Shown here piece by piece: positions 8,207 to 15,034 of a DNA stretch of 35,552 nucleotides (positions are counted from its first letter, which is position 1; every line of letters starts with the position of its first letter). This stretch comes from Caryophanales bacterium (GTDB taxonomy: Bacteria > Bacillota_I > Bacilli_A > RFN20 > CAG-826), in assembly GCA_016280685.1 (NCBI GenBank), contig JAEEHE010000019.1:1-35552 (forward strand), written 5' to 3'. The position numbers and the translations under genes are program-made. The notes beneath the pieces were generated by a model that worked only from the letters and a program-made list of their open reading frames with translations, did not search any database and had not been told where the DNA came from.

Positions 8207-9190
8207 TTATAACCCTATTAACCAATCACAAGTGAAATTTAAGCCTTCGTTAATATGCTCATCACCTAAAAAATAGGAAGAGATATATTCCAAGGCTAAA
8301 GTATAATAATCGACAACAATACCTAAATAAACTGTGCCATCAGGTACTGTACCTTCATAGAAGGTAATCAATCTATTGAAGTGTGTATATGAACCACTAG
8401 AGAATTGCACAAATGCAGATTGATTGCTTTCATTGCAATCGCTTTGCTTAATAGCAATGCTAGATGGATTCGAACCATTTAAAGTATGGGATGTAGTCGC
8501 TCCATCAGCTGGAGAAGCGAAACTAAATGTGAAGAAGAAGGTTTCAATAACGCTTGATAACGGATTCTTCTTTGATGCGATATCTGCCCAAATCATATTC
8601 CATGATTTAGTGGTGGCATCCCATTCATATGCTGTAGATCTATGAGTAGAACCATCTTGTCCACCATTGACTTCGTCACTTGTAACAAAATATCTTTCTC
8701 CACCAACGAATGATGTTGTTGTGACGTGAGTTAAAGCGCCATAAGAATCTACAGTGACATCTGTTTGTGGTTTGAACTCAGCAATAAATGGATGTTCTGT
8801 TTTTGCATACAAAGTTAAAGTATCTTTTTTGAGTTTCAAGAGCATCAATAGTGGATGATGACGATCATCAGATGTATATGTGTCTAAAGTTATACCTTGG
8901 AAATCTGGAGCAGCATCAATTGTTATTTGTCTATCTTCGATAATCAATTTAGCTTCCGGAGTAGGGTTGAATAAATAATATTCATCAGTGCTTAAGCCAA
9001 AATATTTATGGAAAGTTATTTCACCAACTGTATCGGATGGATCATCAACAACTACTTGAATATTGGAATTTTTAACACTATTGGCCATGATGAACCATGC
9101 AACCGTGGATGTAATAGCGGCAACTAAAGAAAAAGTCGCTATTGACATAGCGGCAATGATTTTCAATGATTTTTTGCCAGCTCTTTTCAT
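8207..9190 (-). CDS. Secreted protein with SipW-type AWF signal, downstream of single c-di-GMP riboswitch
   Basis: 327 residues. A basic start (KRAGKKSLK) precedes a hydrophobic segment ending in TSTVAWFIMANSVKNS (AWF at about 31-33). The mature part includes a repeated KFGLSTDEYYLFNPTPEAKL-like opening, alternating hydrophobic strands, and an ending VDYYTLALEYISSYFLGDEH. The composition and length fit a TasA/camelysin-type structural subunit, though identity beyond the signal is not visible. The ATG lies about 20-27 bases after the riboswitch aptamer, with no AGGAGG-like site in between. The next gene (1001 residues) starts 4 bases after the stop. Confidence 0.8.
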   Translation of the reverse strand: MKRAGKKSLKIIAAMSIATFSLVAAITSTVAWFIMANSVKNSNIQVVVDDPSDTVGEITFHKYFGLSTDEYYLFNPTPEAKLIIEDRQITIDAAPDFQGITLDTYTSDDRHHPLLMLLKLKKDTLTLYAKTEHPFIAEFKPQTDVTVDSYGALTHVTTTSFVGGERYFVTSDEVNGGQDGSTHRSTAYEWDATTKSWNMIWADIASKKNPLSSVIETFFFTFSFASPADGATTSHTLNGSNPSSIAIKQSDCNESNQSAFVQFSSGSYTHFNRLITFYEGTVPDGTVYLGIVVDYYTLALEYISSYFLGDEHINEGLNFTCDWLIGL

Positions 9191-9194
9191 AATT

Positions 9195-9210
9195 TAGTAC
9201 TAAATTTGAG
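9195..9210. repeat. 16-base palindrome between riboswitch and start codon
   Basis: AATTTAGTACTAAATT forms a perfect inverted repeat that ends just before the ATG of the 9190-8207 gene. As RNA it would form a small AU hairpin exactly where a ribosome should bind. It could be part of the expression platform of the adjacent aptamer. Confidence 0.4.
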
Positions 9211-9280
9211 GGAACTGGCTGCCTTCTTGAGGCCCTATAGCTTTGCGTCGCTAGATCACTCTAGTTTTGCGTTTCACACC
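9209..9280 (-). promoter_or_regulatory. Cyclic di-GMP-I (GEMM-I) riboswitch aptamer, single
   Basis: Minus strand: ACGCAAAA, then hairpin CTAGA-GTGA-TCTAG with a GNRA loop. The conserved GACGCAAAGCTATAGGGCC follows, then a small P3 arm (TCAAGAA), then GGCAGCCAGTTCCC. The conserved blocks match the two aptamers at 4387-4540 and the known family. P1 pairs less well here (GAAAC with GTTC). The aptamer begins almost at the predicted transcript start. Confidence 0.9.
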
Positions 9281-9284
9281 TATA

Positions 9285-9313
9285 TGTATACATTATGCGA
9301 GCGAGAGTGTCAA
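9285..9313 (-). promoter_or_regulatory. Promoter for the single-riboswitch unit
   Basis: Minus strand TTGACA (9313-9308), 17-base spacer, TATACA (9290-9285). Transcription should start at about 9278, immediately before the aptamer. Confidence 0.75.
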
Positions 9314-9391
9314 GTATTTATTTTTTTATGCTTAAGTATTTTTTGAAATCATAGGTTTCTAAAAATTACTTAAAAATCGTGAAATAAGCAC

Positions 9392-9420
9392 AAAAAAACA
9401 CCCGCCGAAGCGAGTGTTAT
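9392..9420 (-). terminator. Intrinsic terminator with UUCG tetraloop
   Basis: Minus strand stem ACACTCGC/GCGGGTGT closed by TTCG, followed by seven T residues, directly after the 10263-9439 gene. It ends that gene as its own transcription unit. Confidence 0.9.
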
Positions 9421-9438
9421 TTGTTATGCTTTTTAGAA

Positions 9439-10263
9439 TTAAGCGTTGTCTGTATTTTCGAATTGGAAGGAGACTGCTAATCTATCTAAAGTAGTTGTGA
9501 TGTTAGCGGATTTTGCTGCGGCATCTTCACCTTCAAAGTAAACGTAAACTTCGAATTCTAAAGCGTGATCGCCACCTTCTTCATAAGCAGGAATTGTGAT
9601 GTTGTCTGCTAATGTGGAGACTGCTGTTGGAGCAAGAGCGGTAACGGATGTAGTACCATTAACGGTATAACCGGCGGTAAAACCTGTGACTGCACCATAA
9701 ATAAATGTTGTGGTGTTATATTTGAATGCAACTCTAATTGCTTTATCTAATTGTGCGGAACCTGTGCCGGCTTCAACAACGATATTTTTAACATTGATAT
9801 CTTGGTTGGTTAAAGCAACACCAGAAGCGGATTGGATGTAGAATCTATTTAATAAATAGAAGTTCTTTGGATTGGCATCTTGTTCATTTAATTTTGCACT
9901 GCCTAAACCTGTGCCTGCGGAACCAGCGGCTGGTTTGGAGATACCTAATTTTTTGTATTCACCAGCGGCTTGATATTTGTCGGCATCATCAGAATTTGCG
10001 TGATACCAATCGGACAAATCAGCTGTGGATGTGAGGGTGAGATCGACATCGGCGCCAGTGTGTAAAGCGGAAGCGGATGTGGCCCATGGGGTTTTGGTTT
10101 CGTTAGCAACGACGATACCATTTTCGGCATCGACTCTAGCTTGCATACCAGAGACGTTTAAAACGTTAGAAGATGTGAACCATGCAACTGTACCTGTGAC
10201 AGCAGCGGCTGTGGATAAAACTAAAATTCCTAAAGCTGGAACGATGATTTTTGACTTTTTCAT
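9439..10263 (-). CDS. TasA/camelysin-like secreted fibre protein with SipW-type AWF signal
   Basis: 274 residues. A hydrophobic segment (about 6-25) ends in TGTVAWFTSSNVLNVSG (AWF at 27-29), the clearest SipW-type signal of the set. The mature protein is Ala/Thr/Gly-rich with little Cys or Trp, and alternates short strands (KNIVVEAGTGSAQLDKAIRVAFKYNTTTFIYGAV) before an ending EFEVYVYFEGEDAAAKSANITTTLDRLAVSFQFEN. That Y-x-E-G-x-D segment before the last strand recurs in the other proteins (LEGWDRD, AEGWANS, LEGSDPQ), which supports a shared fold. A strong ribosome site (CGGAGG) precedes the ATG. It has its own promoter, a leader of about 120 bases and its own terminator, as expected for a highly expressed structural subunit. 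Confidence 0.85.
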   Translation of the reverse strand: MKKSKIIVPALGILVLSTAAAVTGTVAWFTSSNVLNVSGMQARVDAENGIVVANETKTPWATSASALHTGADVDLTLTSTADLSDWYHANSDDADKYQAAGEYKKLGISKPAAGSAGTGLGSAKLNEQDANPKNFYLLNRFYIQSASGVALTNQDINVKNIVVEAGTGSAQLDKAIRVAFKYNTTTFIYGAVTGFTAGYTVNGTTSVTALAPTAVSTLADNITIPAYEEGGDHALEFEVYVYFEGEDAAAKSANITTTLDRLAVSFQFENTDNA

Positions 10264-10287
10264 ATGTATAATCCTCCGTAAAAGTAC

Positions 10288-10316
10288 AAAAAGACGTATA
10301 GTGTTCTCTATTCGTC
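10288..10316 (-). terminator. Terminator-like hairpin inside the 5' leader of the 10263-9439 gene
   Basis: Minus strand GACG-A-ATAG, loop AGAACA, CTAT-A-CGTC (one A-A mismatch), followed by TTTTTG. It lies upstream of the ribosome site. A stem-loop GGAC...GTCC (about 10376-10351) lies near the 5' end of the leader. The leader has no GACGCAAAGC block, so it is not a GEMM-I aptamer. It could be an attenuator answering to another signal. Confidence 0.45.
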
Positions 10317-10390
10317 GCGTTGAATGATATTACGGGGGCTGTTTAACAAGCGATTGGGACTTTAGCTCATTAAATTCTGTCCGCATAAAT

Positions 10391-10419
10391 AATCTAAACT
10401 TATATGAAAAAAAGTGCAA
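10391..10419 (-). promoter_or_regulatory. Promoter of the 10263-9439 gene
   Basis: Minus strand TTGCAC (10419-10414), 17-base spacer, TAGATT (10396-10391). It gives a leader of about 120 bases before the ATG. Confidence 0.55.
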
Positions 10420-10466
10420 ATACTTTTTAAAAAACAATAAATTGTTTATTCATATATAAAATGGTG

Positions 10467-10472
10467 TATAAT
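10467..10472 (+). promoter_or_regulatory. -10 box of the diguanylate cyclase gene
   Basis: TATAAT, about 26 bases before the ATG at 10498. A loose TTGTTT (10442-10447) is 19 bases upstream. Confidence 0.5.
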
Positions 10473-10497
10473 TTAACGTAATGTGAGGAAAACCAAT

Positions 10498-11436
10498 ATG
10501 AATGACGGCAATCCAAAATTTGAAAACACTGATCGATTAAGACTTGAATTAGCCTTAGATATCGCTCAATTATGTATGTTTGAAGTGAGTAACAAAACAC
10601 TCGTTTATTTAGAGAATGCTTACTCCATTTTTGCGGCATCTGATTCCGTGATGTTTAGAAGATTAAAACAATTTGATGGATTAGATGTTGAAACCTATAT
10701 TTCTCGTTTAGTTAATTCTTTTGTTCATCCAGAAGATCGTCGCTTATTTAAAGATTTAAGTGAACAGGTTTCTAATTTCGATATTTGTTCTTTTGAAGTT
10801 AGATTATTACAAGTTACCGGTAAATATGTTTGGTGTAAGCTCACTGTCGAACCTATCGTTGTGGACAATGCCTTAAGAAGTGTTATCGTTGCGATTATGA
10901 ATATTTCTGCTTCTAAAGAGAAGATGATGCAACTAGAGTTATCTAATATGTTAGATGACTTTACCGACTTATATAATAAGACTTCTGCCTTTGAGATGAT
11001 TAATAAGGCTATTGAAAATAGTGGACCAGATCAAAAATGTGCATTTGCCATTCTTGATATCGACCACTTCAAACAATTCAATGATACATATGGTCATGAT
11101 GTCGGTGATGAAATCTTAAAAGAAGTCGCGAGAGTCTTAAGAGAACAACTTAATCGCAAAGATTGTATCGTCGGTCGTTTCGGCGGTGATGAATTCGTCT
11201 TATTATTCAAACACTACGAGAGTGACGAAAGCCTAATCAGTCGACTCAATGCGATTAGCACCTATAAAGTGCGTGGACATATATGTCACGCCTCGTGTGG
11301 TGTCTCTATATTAAATGAAGACGCGACAACCTTTTCTAAATTATTTAAACACGCGGACGCGGCCTTATATGAAGCTAAGAAAGTACGTCAGCCAGTAGTG
11401 TTCTTTAAAGACTTGCCTAACGATAGTGATAAATAA
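10498..11436 (+). CDS. PAS-GGDEF diguanylate cyclase
   Basis: 312 residues; soluble, with no membrane segment. The ATG at 10498 is chosen because GTGAGGA (10483-10489), read by some as a GTG start, is its ribosome site. Residues about 20-140 look like a PAS_3-type sensor domain (FVHPEDR, then FEVRLLQVTGKYVWCKLTVEPI). The GGDEF domain covers about 147-305, with DIDHFKQFNDTYGHDVGDEIL and an intact GRFGGDEF active site (GGDEF at about 229-233). It should make cyclic di-GMP from two GTP. The inhibitory RxxD site expected five residues before GGDEF reads RKDC, so product feedback is probably lost. It diverges from the riboswitch-controlled surface locus, making it a likely source of that signal. 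Confidence 0.92.
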   Translation: MNDGNPKFENTDRLRLELALDIAQLCMFEVSNKTLVYLENAYSIFAASDSVMFRRLKQFDGLDVETYISRLVNSFVHPEDRRLFKDLSEQVSNFDICSFEVRLLQVTGKYVWCKLTVEPIVVDNALRSVIVAIMNISASKEKMMQLELSNMLDDFTDLYNKTSAFEMINKAIENSGPDQKCAFAILDIDHFKQFNDTYGHDVGDEILKEVARVLREQLNRKDCIVGRFGGDEFVLLFKHYESDESLISRLNAISTYKVRGHICHASCGVSILNEDATTFSKLFKHADAALYEAKKVRQPVVFFKDLPNDSDK

Positions 11437-11441
11437 TAAAT

Positions 11442-11468
11442 AAGAGATATCCTTGCGATATCTTTTTT
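11442..11468 (+). terminator. Intrinsic terminator after the diguanylate cyclase gene
   Basis: AGATATC-CTTGC-GATATCT hairpin followed by six T residues. Confidence 0.85.
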
Positions 11469-11472
11469 ATAA

Positions 11473-11501
11473 TTGTGATAAATTAATAAATGTAGTATAA
11501 G
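11473..11501 (+). promoter_or_regulatory. Promoter abutting the glycosylase start codon
   Basis: TTGTGA (11473-11478), 17-base spacer, TATAAG (11496-11501). The -10 box touches the first ATG (11502). If real, transcription starts inside the annotated frame and translation would begin at the second ATG (11526). Confidence 0.5.
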
Positions 11502-12017
11502 ATGAAAAATCAAAAAACCTCAGAAATGCATATCACTCACGAATCAATCCCAATATTTATTGATGAACATTCATCTGTACTTATTTTGGGATCTTTACCA
11601 AGTGTTAAAAGTCGAGAATGTGGCTTTTATTATGGTCATAAAATGAATCGCTTCTTTTTAGTGTTATCATCAATCTTTAATGAAAAAGAACCTGTAACAA
11701 TTGAAGATAGAAAGGGATTTTTAAGGAAAAACCATATCGCTTTATATGATGTGATATATGAATGTGATATTTATGGGAGCAGTGATGCTTCAATAAAGAA
11801 TCCTGTGGTTATTGATTTAAATAAGATATTAAGTGATTATCCAAATATTAAAGTAATTGGCATTAACGGTGGTAAAGCTAAGTCATTATTTGATAAATAT
11901 CTACTCCCTAAATTAGATAATAAAAACATCAAAGTAGTGTATCTTCCCTCAACTTCTCCAGCGAACGCTAAGATGGATGTTTTATCTCTAAAAGAAGAAT
12001 ATCAAAATCTTTTTTAA
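11502..12017 (+). CDS. Hypoxanthine-DNA glycosylase-like (UDG superfamily family 6)
   Basis: 171 residues. The uracil-DNA glycosylase superfamily motif 1 appears as LILGSLPSVKSRECGFYYGHKMNRFF (about 28-53). Motif 2 is LPSTSPANAKM (about 147-157). These exact blocks (GSxPSxxSRExxFYYGHxxNRFW and LPSTSPAN) mark the hypoxanthine-DNA glycosylase group, which removes deaminated adenine, and in some members uracil, from DNA. The length fits the family. The second in-frame ATG (11526, MHITHESIPIF) fits the usual family start and the position of the promoter better than the first. There is no clear ribosome site before either. It is a single-gene unit, unrelated in function to its neighbours. Confidence 0.85.
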   Translation: MKNQKTSEMHITHESIPIFIDEHSSVLILGSLPSVKSRECGFYYGHKMNRFFLVLSSIFNEKEPVTIEDRKGFLRKNHIALYDVIYECDIYGSSDASIKNPVVIDLNKILSDYPNIKVIGINGGKAKSLFDKYLLPKLDNKNIKVVYLPSTSPANAKMDVLSLKEEYQNLF

Positions 12018-12028
12018 AAATATTTTTG

Positions 12029-12039
12029 TCAATCATTGA
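12029..12039. repeat. TCAATCATTGA palindrome upstream of the secreted-protein gene
   Basis: The same 11-base palindrome occurs at 13997-14007, before the sugar-transport operon. The 145-base gap here (12018-12162) also has an imperfect inverted repeat TTATGT/ACATAA (about 12069-12090) and AT-rich DNA with no clear promoter. A shared operator is possible. Confidence 0.4.
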
Positions 12040-12162
12040 TATAAATATTAAACTTGTTTAAAGTTTTTGTTATGTCCAAGTTTTAACATAATCGCGTATT
12101 TGTTTTTTACAAAAATAACAAATATATTGATATTAGTTAATTTGAAAACGGAGGTTTTTCGA

Positions 12163-13881
12163 ATGAATAAAAAAATCTTTTCAATTTCCATTGGGGCGAT
12201 TGCTTTAAGTGTTGCTTCTGTAATGGTCGCTTCTTTAGTTACCCATCATAATTTAAAGACGGTTAACGCGGAAGAATGCCAACACGAACATGTTGAACAC
12301 TATGCCGCGCAGAGCTTGGTGGTCGAACACTGGGCTTGCTGTGCATGTCACCATGCTTGGGCTGATGAAGCAAGAACGATTGAAATCAGTTTGGACACTA
12401 CAAACAATCGTGAAAAAATCGATGTCTCAGGTTATTACTACAAAGCCGAAGGGACCGATGGTACAGCTCTTGCTTATTATGATGCGACCTATCGCTTTAT
12501 GTTCAGACACGATTTAACTGGCAAAACCAATTTGTCCAATTATTGTTTAGAGACATATGGTCCTATCATTTCCGATTTTCTTGCGAAATCCGTAACTGTC
12601 GCCTTTACAAATAAGACTGACGATACTTTATCATTTGCTATTCATCAACGTGCTTGGGGTCCTGCTTTTAAAGTTTATAGCTTTGCTCCTAATGAATCCG
12701 GTATTGCTGTTCTTCCTGTCTCTTTCTTCAATGCACAAAATTCAGGTGGTAACTATGGTTTCTCCTTCTTGTTCAATAGAACATCAGAGACTCCATTAAA
12801 TGGTTATTTTGAAGTTTCTAGTCCATTAATTGAACAATATGATCCACAAGTCCTTAATCAATATGATGCTCAATTAGGTGCGTTAGTCGATCCAGAACGT
12901 GATTTTACCACAAATAATTATGTGGAAGATTTCATGAACAATTACGCAGTTGCAAAAGAAGCTAATGATTATGTTAATGGTGATACTACCAAATACGAAA
13001 ATGGTGCCGTAATCGCTAAATATATCAATGGTGTATTATTTGACGCAAACAACCTCATGAGTGGTTGGGATTATAATCCTGATAAGATTACCTCTAGTGA
13101 AGTCATCTCTTTAGGTAGTGCTAAGTACAATAGATTTAATGTTGCGACAACCAGTCAATTCAGCGTTATTGCTAATGAAGAATTCCCTGTCAAACCAAGT
13201 GAAGCTTTCTCTAGTTTCGTCTTTAGAATTTATAATCCAACTGCAAACAATGCAGTAGTGCAAGTCCGTTCTAGATATGATACCGAATGGGATGATGCTC
13301 CAAGAGTGAATTTATTACCTAATACCTGGAACACTTTAGTGGTCAGCACAAGTAACTTCTATATCCAAGCTTCGAAATTATCCTTAATTATCGAAGGTAG
13401 TGATCTCGCTGGTGCTTGGATGATTGGCTCTGCTGTCGCTAATATTTATGGCGATGAAGTGGTACACGGTAACGATGTGCAAAATGTCACCACAAGTTCT
13501 AGTGGTTGGAATTCTCAACCTTCTGGCGTTTATGACGATCATTCCGTTTATAAAGTGTCATTAACTGGTCAAGCGGGCGAAATTATGGCCTTTGAAAAAA
13601 CAGCCATCGGTTTAGACGCTGATAAATTCGACCATGTGGAAGTCAAAGTTTATAGCACTCTTGGTACACAAGTGAGATGCAATACTCGTGGTGAAGGTAA
13701 TGATAGCTGGTATGATTTAGGCCTTGTCGATATCGAAGAATGGACGACCTTCAATATCCCTGTCTCCGAATGGAACAATTCCTCTAACCGCACAAGATAT
13801 TTCTCCTTCCAAGCGGCAGATGGAGTATCCACCTATTCTGGAATGCTCTATGTGACATTCAGTGTGGCTATCGCTAAATAA
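12163..13881 (+). CDS. Secreted multidomain protein with N-terminal His/Cys cluster
   Basis: 572 residues from the ATG at 12163, chosen because GGAGG (12150-12154) precedes it; an upstream in-frame ATG (12067) lacks a ribosome site. The signal peptide (about 1-36) has a predicted cut after VNA. Next is a compact His/Cys region (about 37-70): CQHEHVEHY, then VVEHWACCACHHAWADEA. It resembles the C-x-H...HWxCxxCxxxxADE modules found in many secreted Bacillota proteins and probably binds metal. The rest looks like several beta-sandwich domains with FSSFVFRIYNPTANNAVVQVRS and DHVEVKVYSTLGTQVRCNTRG segments, typical of carbohydrate-binding jelly rolls. No catalytic motif is seen. The downstream terminator makes it a single-gene unit next to the glycan locus. 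Confidence 0.8.
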   Translation: MNKKIFSISIGAIALSVASVMVASLVTHHNLKTVNAEECQHEHVEHYAAQSLVVEHWACCACHHAWADEARTIEISLDTTNNREKIDVSGYYYKAEGTDGTALAYYDATYRFMFRHDLTGKTNLSNYCLETYGPIISDFLAKSVTVAFTNKTDDTLSFAIHQRAWGPAFKVYSFAPNESGIAVLPVSFFNAQNSGGNYGFSFLFNRTSETPLNGYFEVSSPLIEQYDPQVLNQYDAQLGALVDPERDFTTNNYVEDFMNNYAVAKEANDYVNGDTTKYENGAVIAKYINGVLFDANNLMSGWDYNPDKITSSEVISLGSAKYNRFNVATTSQFSVIANEEFPVKPSEAFSSFVFRIYNPTANNAVVQVRSRYDTEWDDAPRVNLLPNTWNTLVVSTSNFYIQASKLSLIIEGSDLAGAWMIGSAVANIYGDEVVHGNDVQNVTTSSSGWNSQPSGVYDDHSVYKVSLTGQAGEIMAFEKTAIGLDADKFDHVEVKVYSTLGTQVRCNTRGEGNDSWYDLGLVDIEEWTTFNIPVSEWNNSSNRTRYFSFQAADGVSTYSGMLYVTFSVAIAK

Positions 13882-13908
13882 TTTATATTCATTATTTTTA
13901 CAATAATT

Positions 13909-13938
13909 GGTGATATGGATAGAACCATATCGCCTTTT
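13909..13938 (+). terminator. Intrinsic terminator
   Basis: GGTGATATGG-ATAGAA-CCATATCGCC hairpin (ten pairs, one G-T) followed by TTTTATT. Confidence 0.9.
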
Positions 13939-13996
13939 ATTATATTTATAATTGGTTATCATCTATAAAATAATATTTATATATTATTGAATTATA

Positions 13997-14007
13997 TCAA
14001 TCATTGA
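13997..14007. repeat. Second TCAATCATTGA palindrome
   Basis: Identical to the copy at 12029-12039. It lies directly before the CTCGAG palindrome and 20 bases upstream of the -35 box. Confidence 0.4.
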
Positions 14008-14024
14008 AATAACTCGAGTTATTT
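14007..14024. promoter_or_regulatory. 18-base perfect palindrome, candidate operator
   Basis: AAATAACTCGAGTTATTT is a perfect inverted repeat that ends 2 bases before the -35 box of the sugar-transport operon. Its size and position suit a dimeric regulator. The ROK protein at 27235 is the obvious candidate, since CCTCGAGG also occurs just before that gene. Confidence 0.55.
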
Positions 14025-14026
14025 TA

Positions 14027-14055
14027 TTGTTTTTATTTATCAAATAAAATATGAT
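14027..14055 (+). promoter_or_regulatory. Promoter of the ten-gene sugar operon
   Basis: TTGTTT (14027-14032), 17-base spacer, TATGAT (14050-14055). The predicted start (about 14062) leaves only a few bases before the ATG at 14069. Confidence 0.55.
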
Positions 14056-14068
14056 TTAATTGTTAAAT

Positions 14069-15034
14069 ATGGAAAGCAATAACTCAAGAGTCAGAGCAGG
14101 GCATCCTGTTTATGCGATGAAAAAGTTTTACCATCGCCATAAAAAGAATATTGATAGACATTTTTTTGTCTTCTCTTTTATGGCTCTTCCGATTTTCTTA
14201 TTTTGTATCTTTTATATCTACGTCAATATCGAATCATTCTTCATGGCGTTTAAAGCTGTGGGAACATTACCCGATGGCAGTGTTGGTGAATATTGGACAT
14301 TAGATAACTTTAAAACTATTTGGTCTATCTTAAACAGCAGTTCGAATCGTATGGGTGTTTTATCCGAAGCGATTATCAACACTTTATTATTTAATGCAGT
14401 TAGTTTCTTATTAATTATTCCAACCACAACATTAATTTGTTATTTCATTACAAAAAAGATTTGGGGTTATCGTTTCTTTAGAGCGGTTTATTACTTACCT
14501 TGTATCATTACGAGTTCTGCCTTAGTTTTACTCTTTAAAATCGCTTTAAACCACGGTGGACCATTAGATGTCTTATTCCGCGATATGGGATATAAGTATC
14601 CTCTTGCTGAGGAACCATATGCGATATTAACTATCTTAGCCTATCATTTCTTATTCGGTTTAGGTGGTAATATCATCGTTATCGGAGGGGCGATGCGCTC
14701 AGTGGATCCCCAATTATTAGAAGCTGGAGAAATCGATGGTTGTAACTGGATTCAAGAATTTATTTATATTATTCTTCCTTCCATTTGGCCAACTATCTCA
14801 ACGATTTTAATTTTAAGTGTGGCAGGATTCTTGGGAGCATCAGGACCAATCTTACCATTTACTGAAGGTAAATATGGCACGATGACTTTAGCGTTCTATA
14901 ATTTTGCCTTAGTATCCGGTAAAGGTGCAAAAACAGATTATTATTTAGCATCCGCGATCGGTTTATGTATGACCGCGATATCATTCCCGTTAGCGATGAT
15001 TGTGAAGAAGGTTTTATATGGCAAAGAAAAGTAA
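14069..15034 (+). CDS. Sugar ABC transporter permease (MalF/UgpA type)
   Basis: About 321 residues from the ATG at 14069; a TTG at 14060 is a less likely start, and neither has a strong ribosome site. A basic cytoplasmic N-terminus is followed by about six membrane segments. The permease loop that contacts the ATPase reads EAGEIDGCNWIQEFIYIILPSIWP, the EAA...G...I.LP motif. It is one half of the translocation channel of a CUT1-type carbohydrate importer. The partner permease overlaps its end by 17 bases. It is first in the operon, which is unusual because the binding protein normally comes first. Confidence 0.92.
   Translation: MESNNSRVRAGHPVYAMKKFYHRHKKNIDRHFFVFSFMALPIFLFCIFYIYVNIESFFMAFKAVGTLPDGSVGEYWTLDNFKTIWSILNSSSNRMGVLSEAIINTLLFNAVSFLLIIPTTTLICYFITKKIWGYRFFRAVYYLPCIITSSALVLLFKIALNHGGPLDVLFRDMGYKYPLAEEPYAILTILAYHFLFGLGGNIIVIGGAMRSVDPQLLEAGEIDGCNWIQEFIYIILPSIWPTISTILILSVAGFLGASGPILPFTEGKYGTMTLAFYNFALVSGKGAKTDYYLASAIGLCMTAISFPLAMIVKKVLYGKEK

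Noticed and set aside
10264..10483. A fourth cyclic di-GMP aptamer before the 10263-9439 gene
   Set aside because: The conserved GACGCAAAGC block and the GNRA hairpin are absent on both strands.
10483..10497. GTG start for the diguanylate cyclase
   Set aside because: These bases form the ribosome site (GTGAGGA) for the ATG at 10498.
12067..12162. N-terminal extension of the secreted protein
   Set aside because: The upstream ATG has no ribosome site and would place 32 residues before a clean signal peptide that has GGAGG at the right distance.
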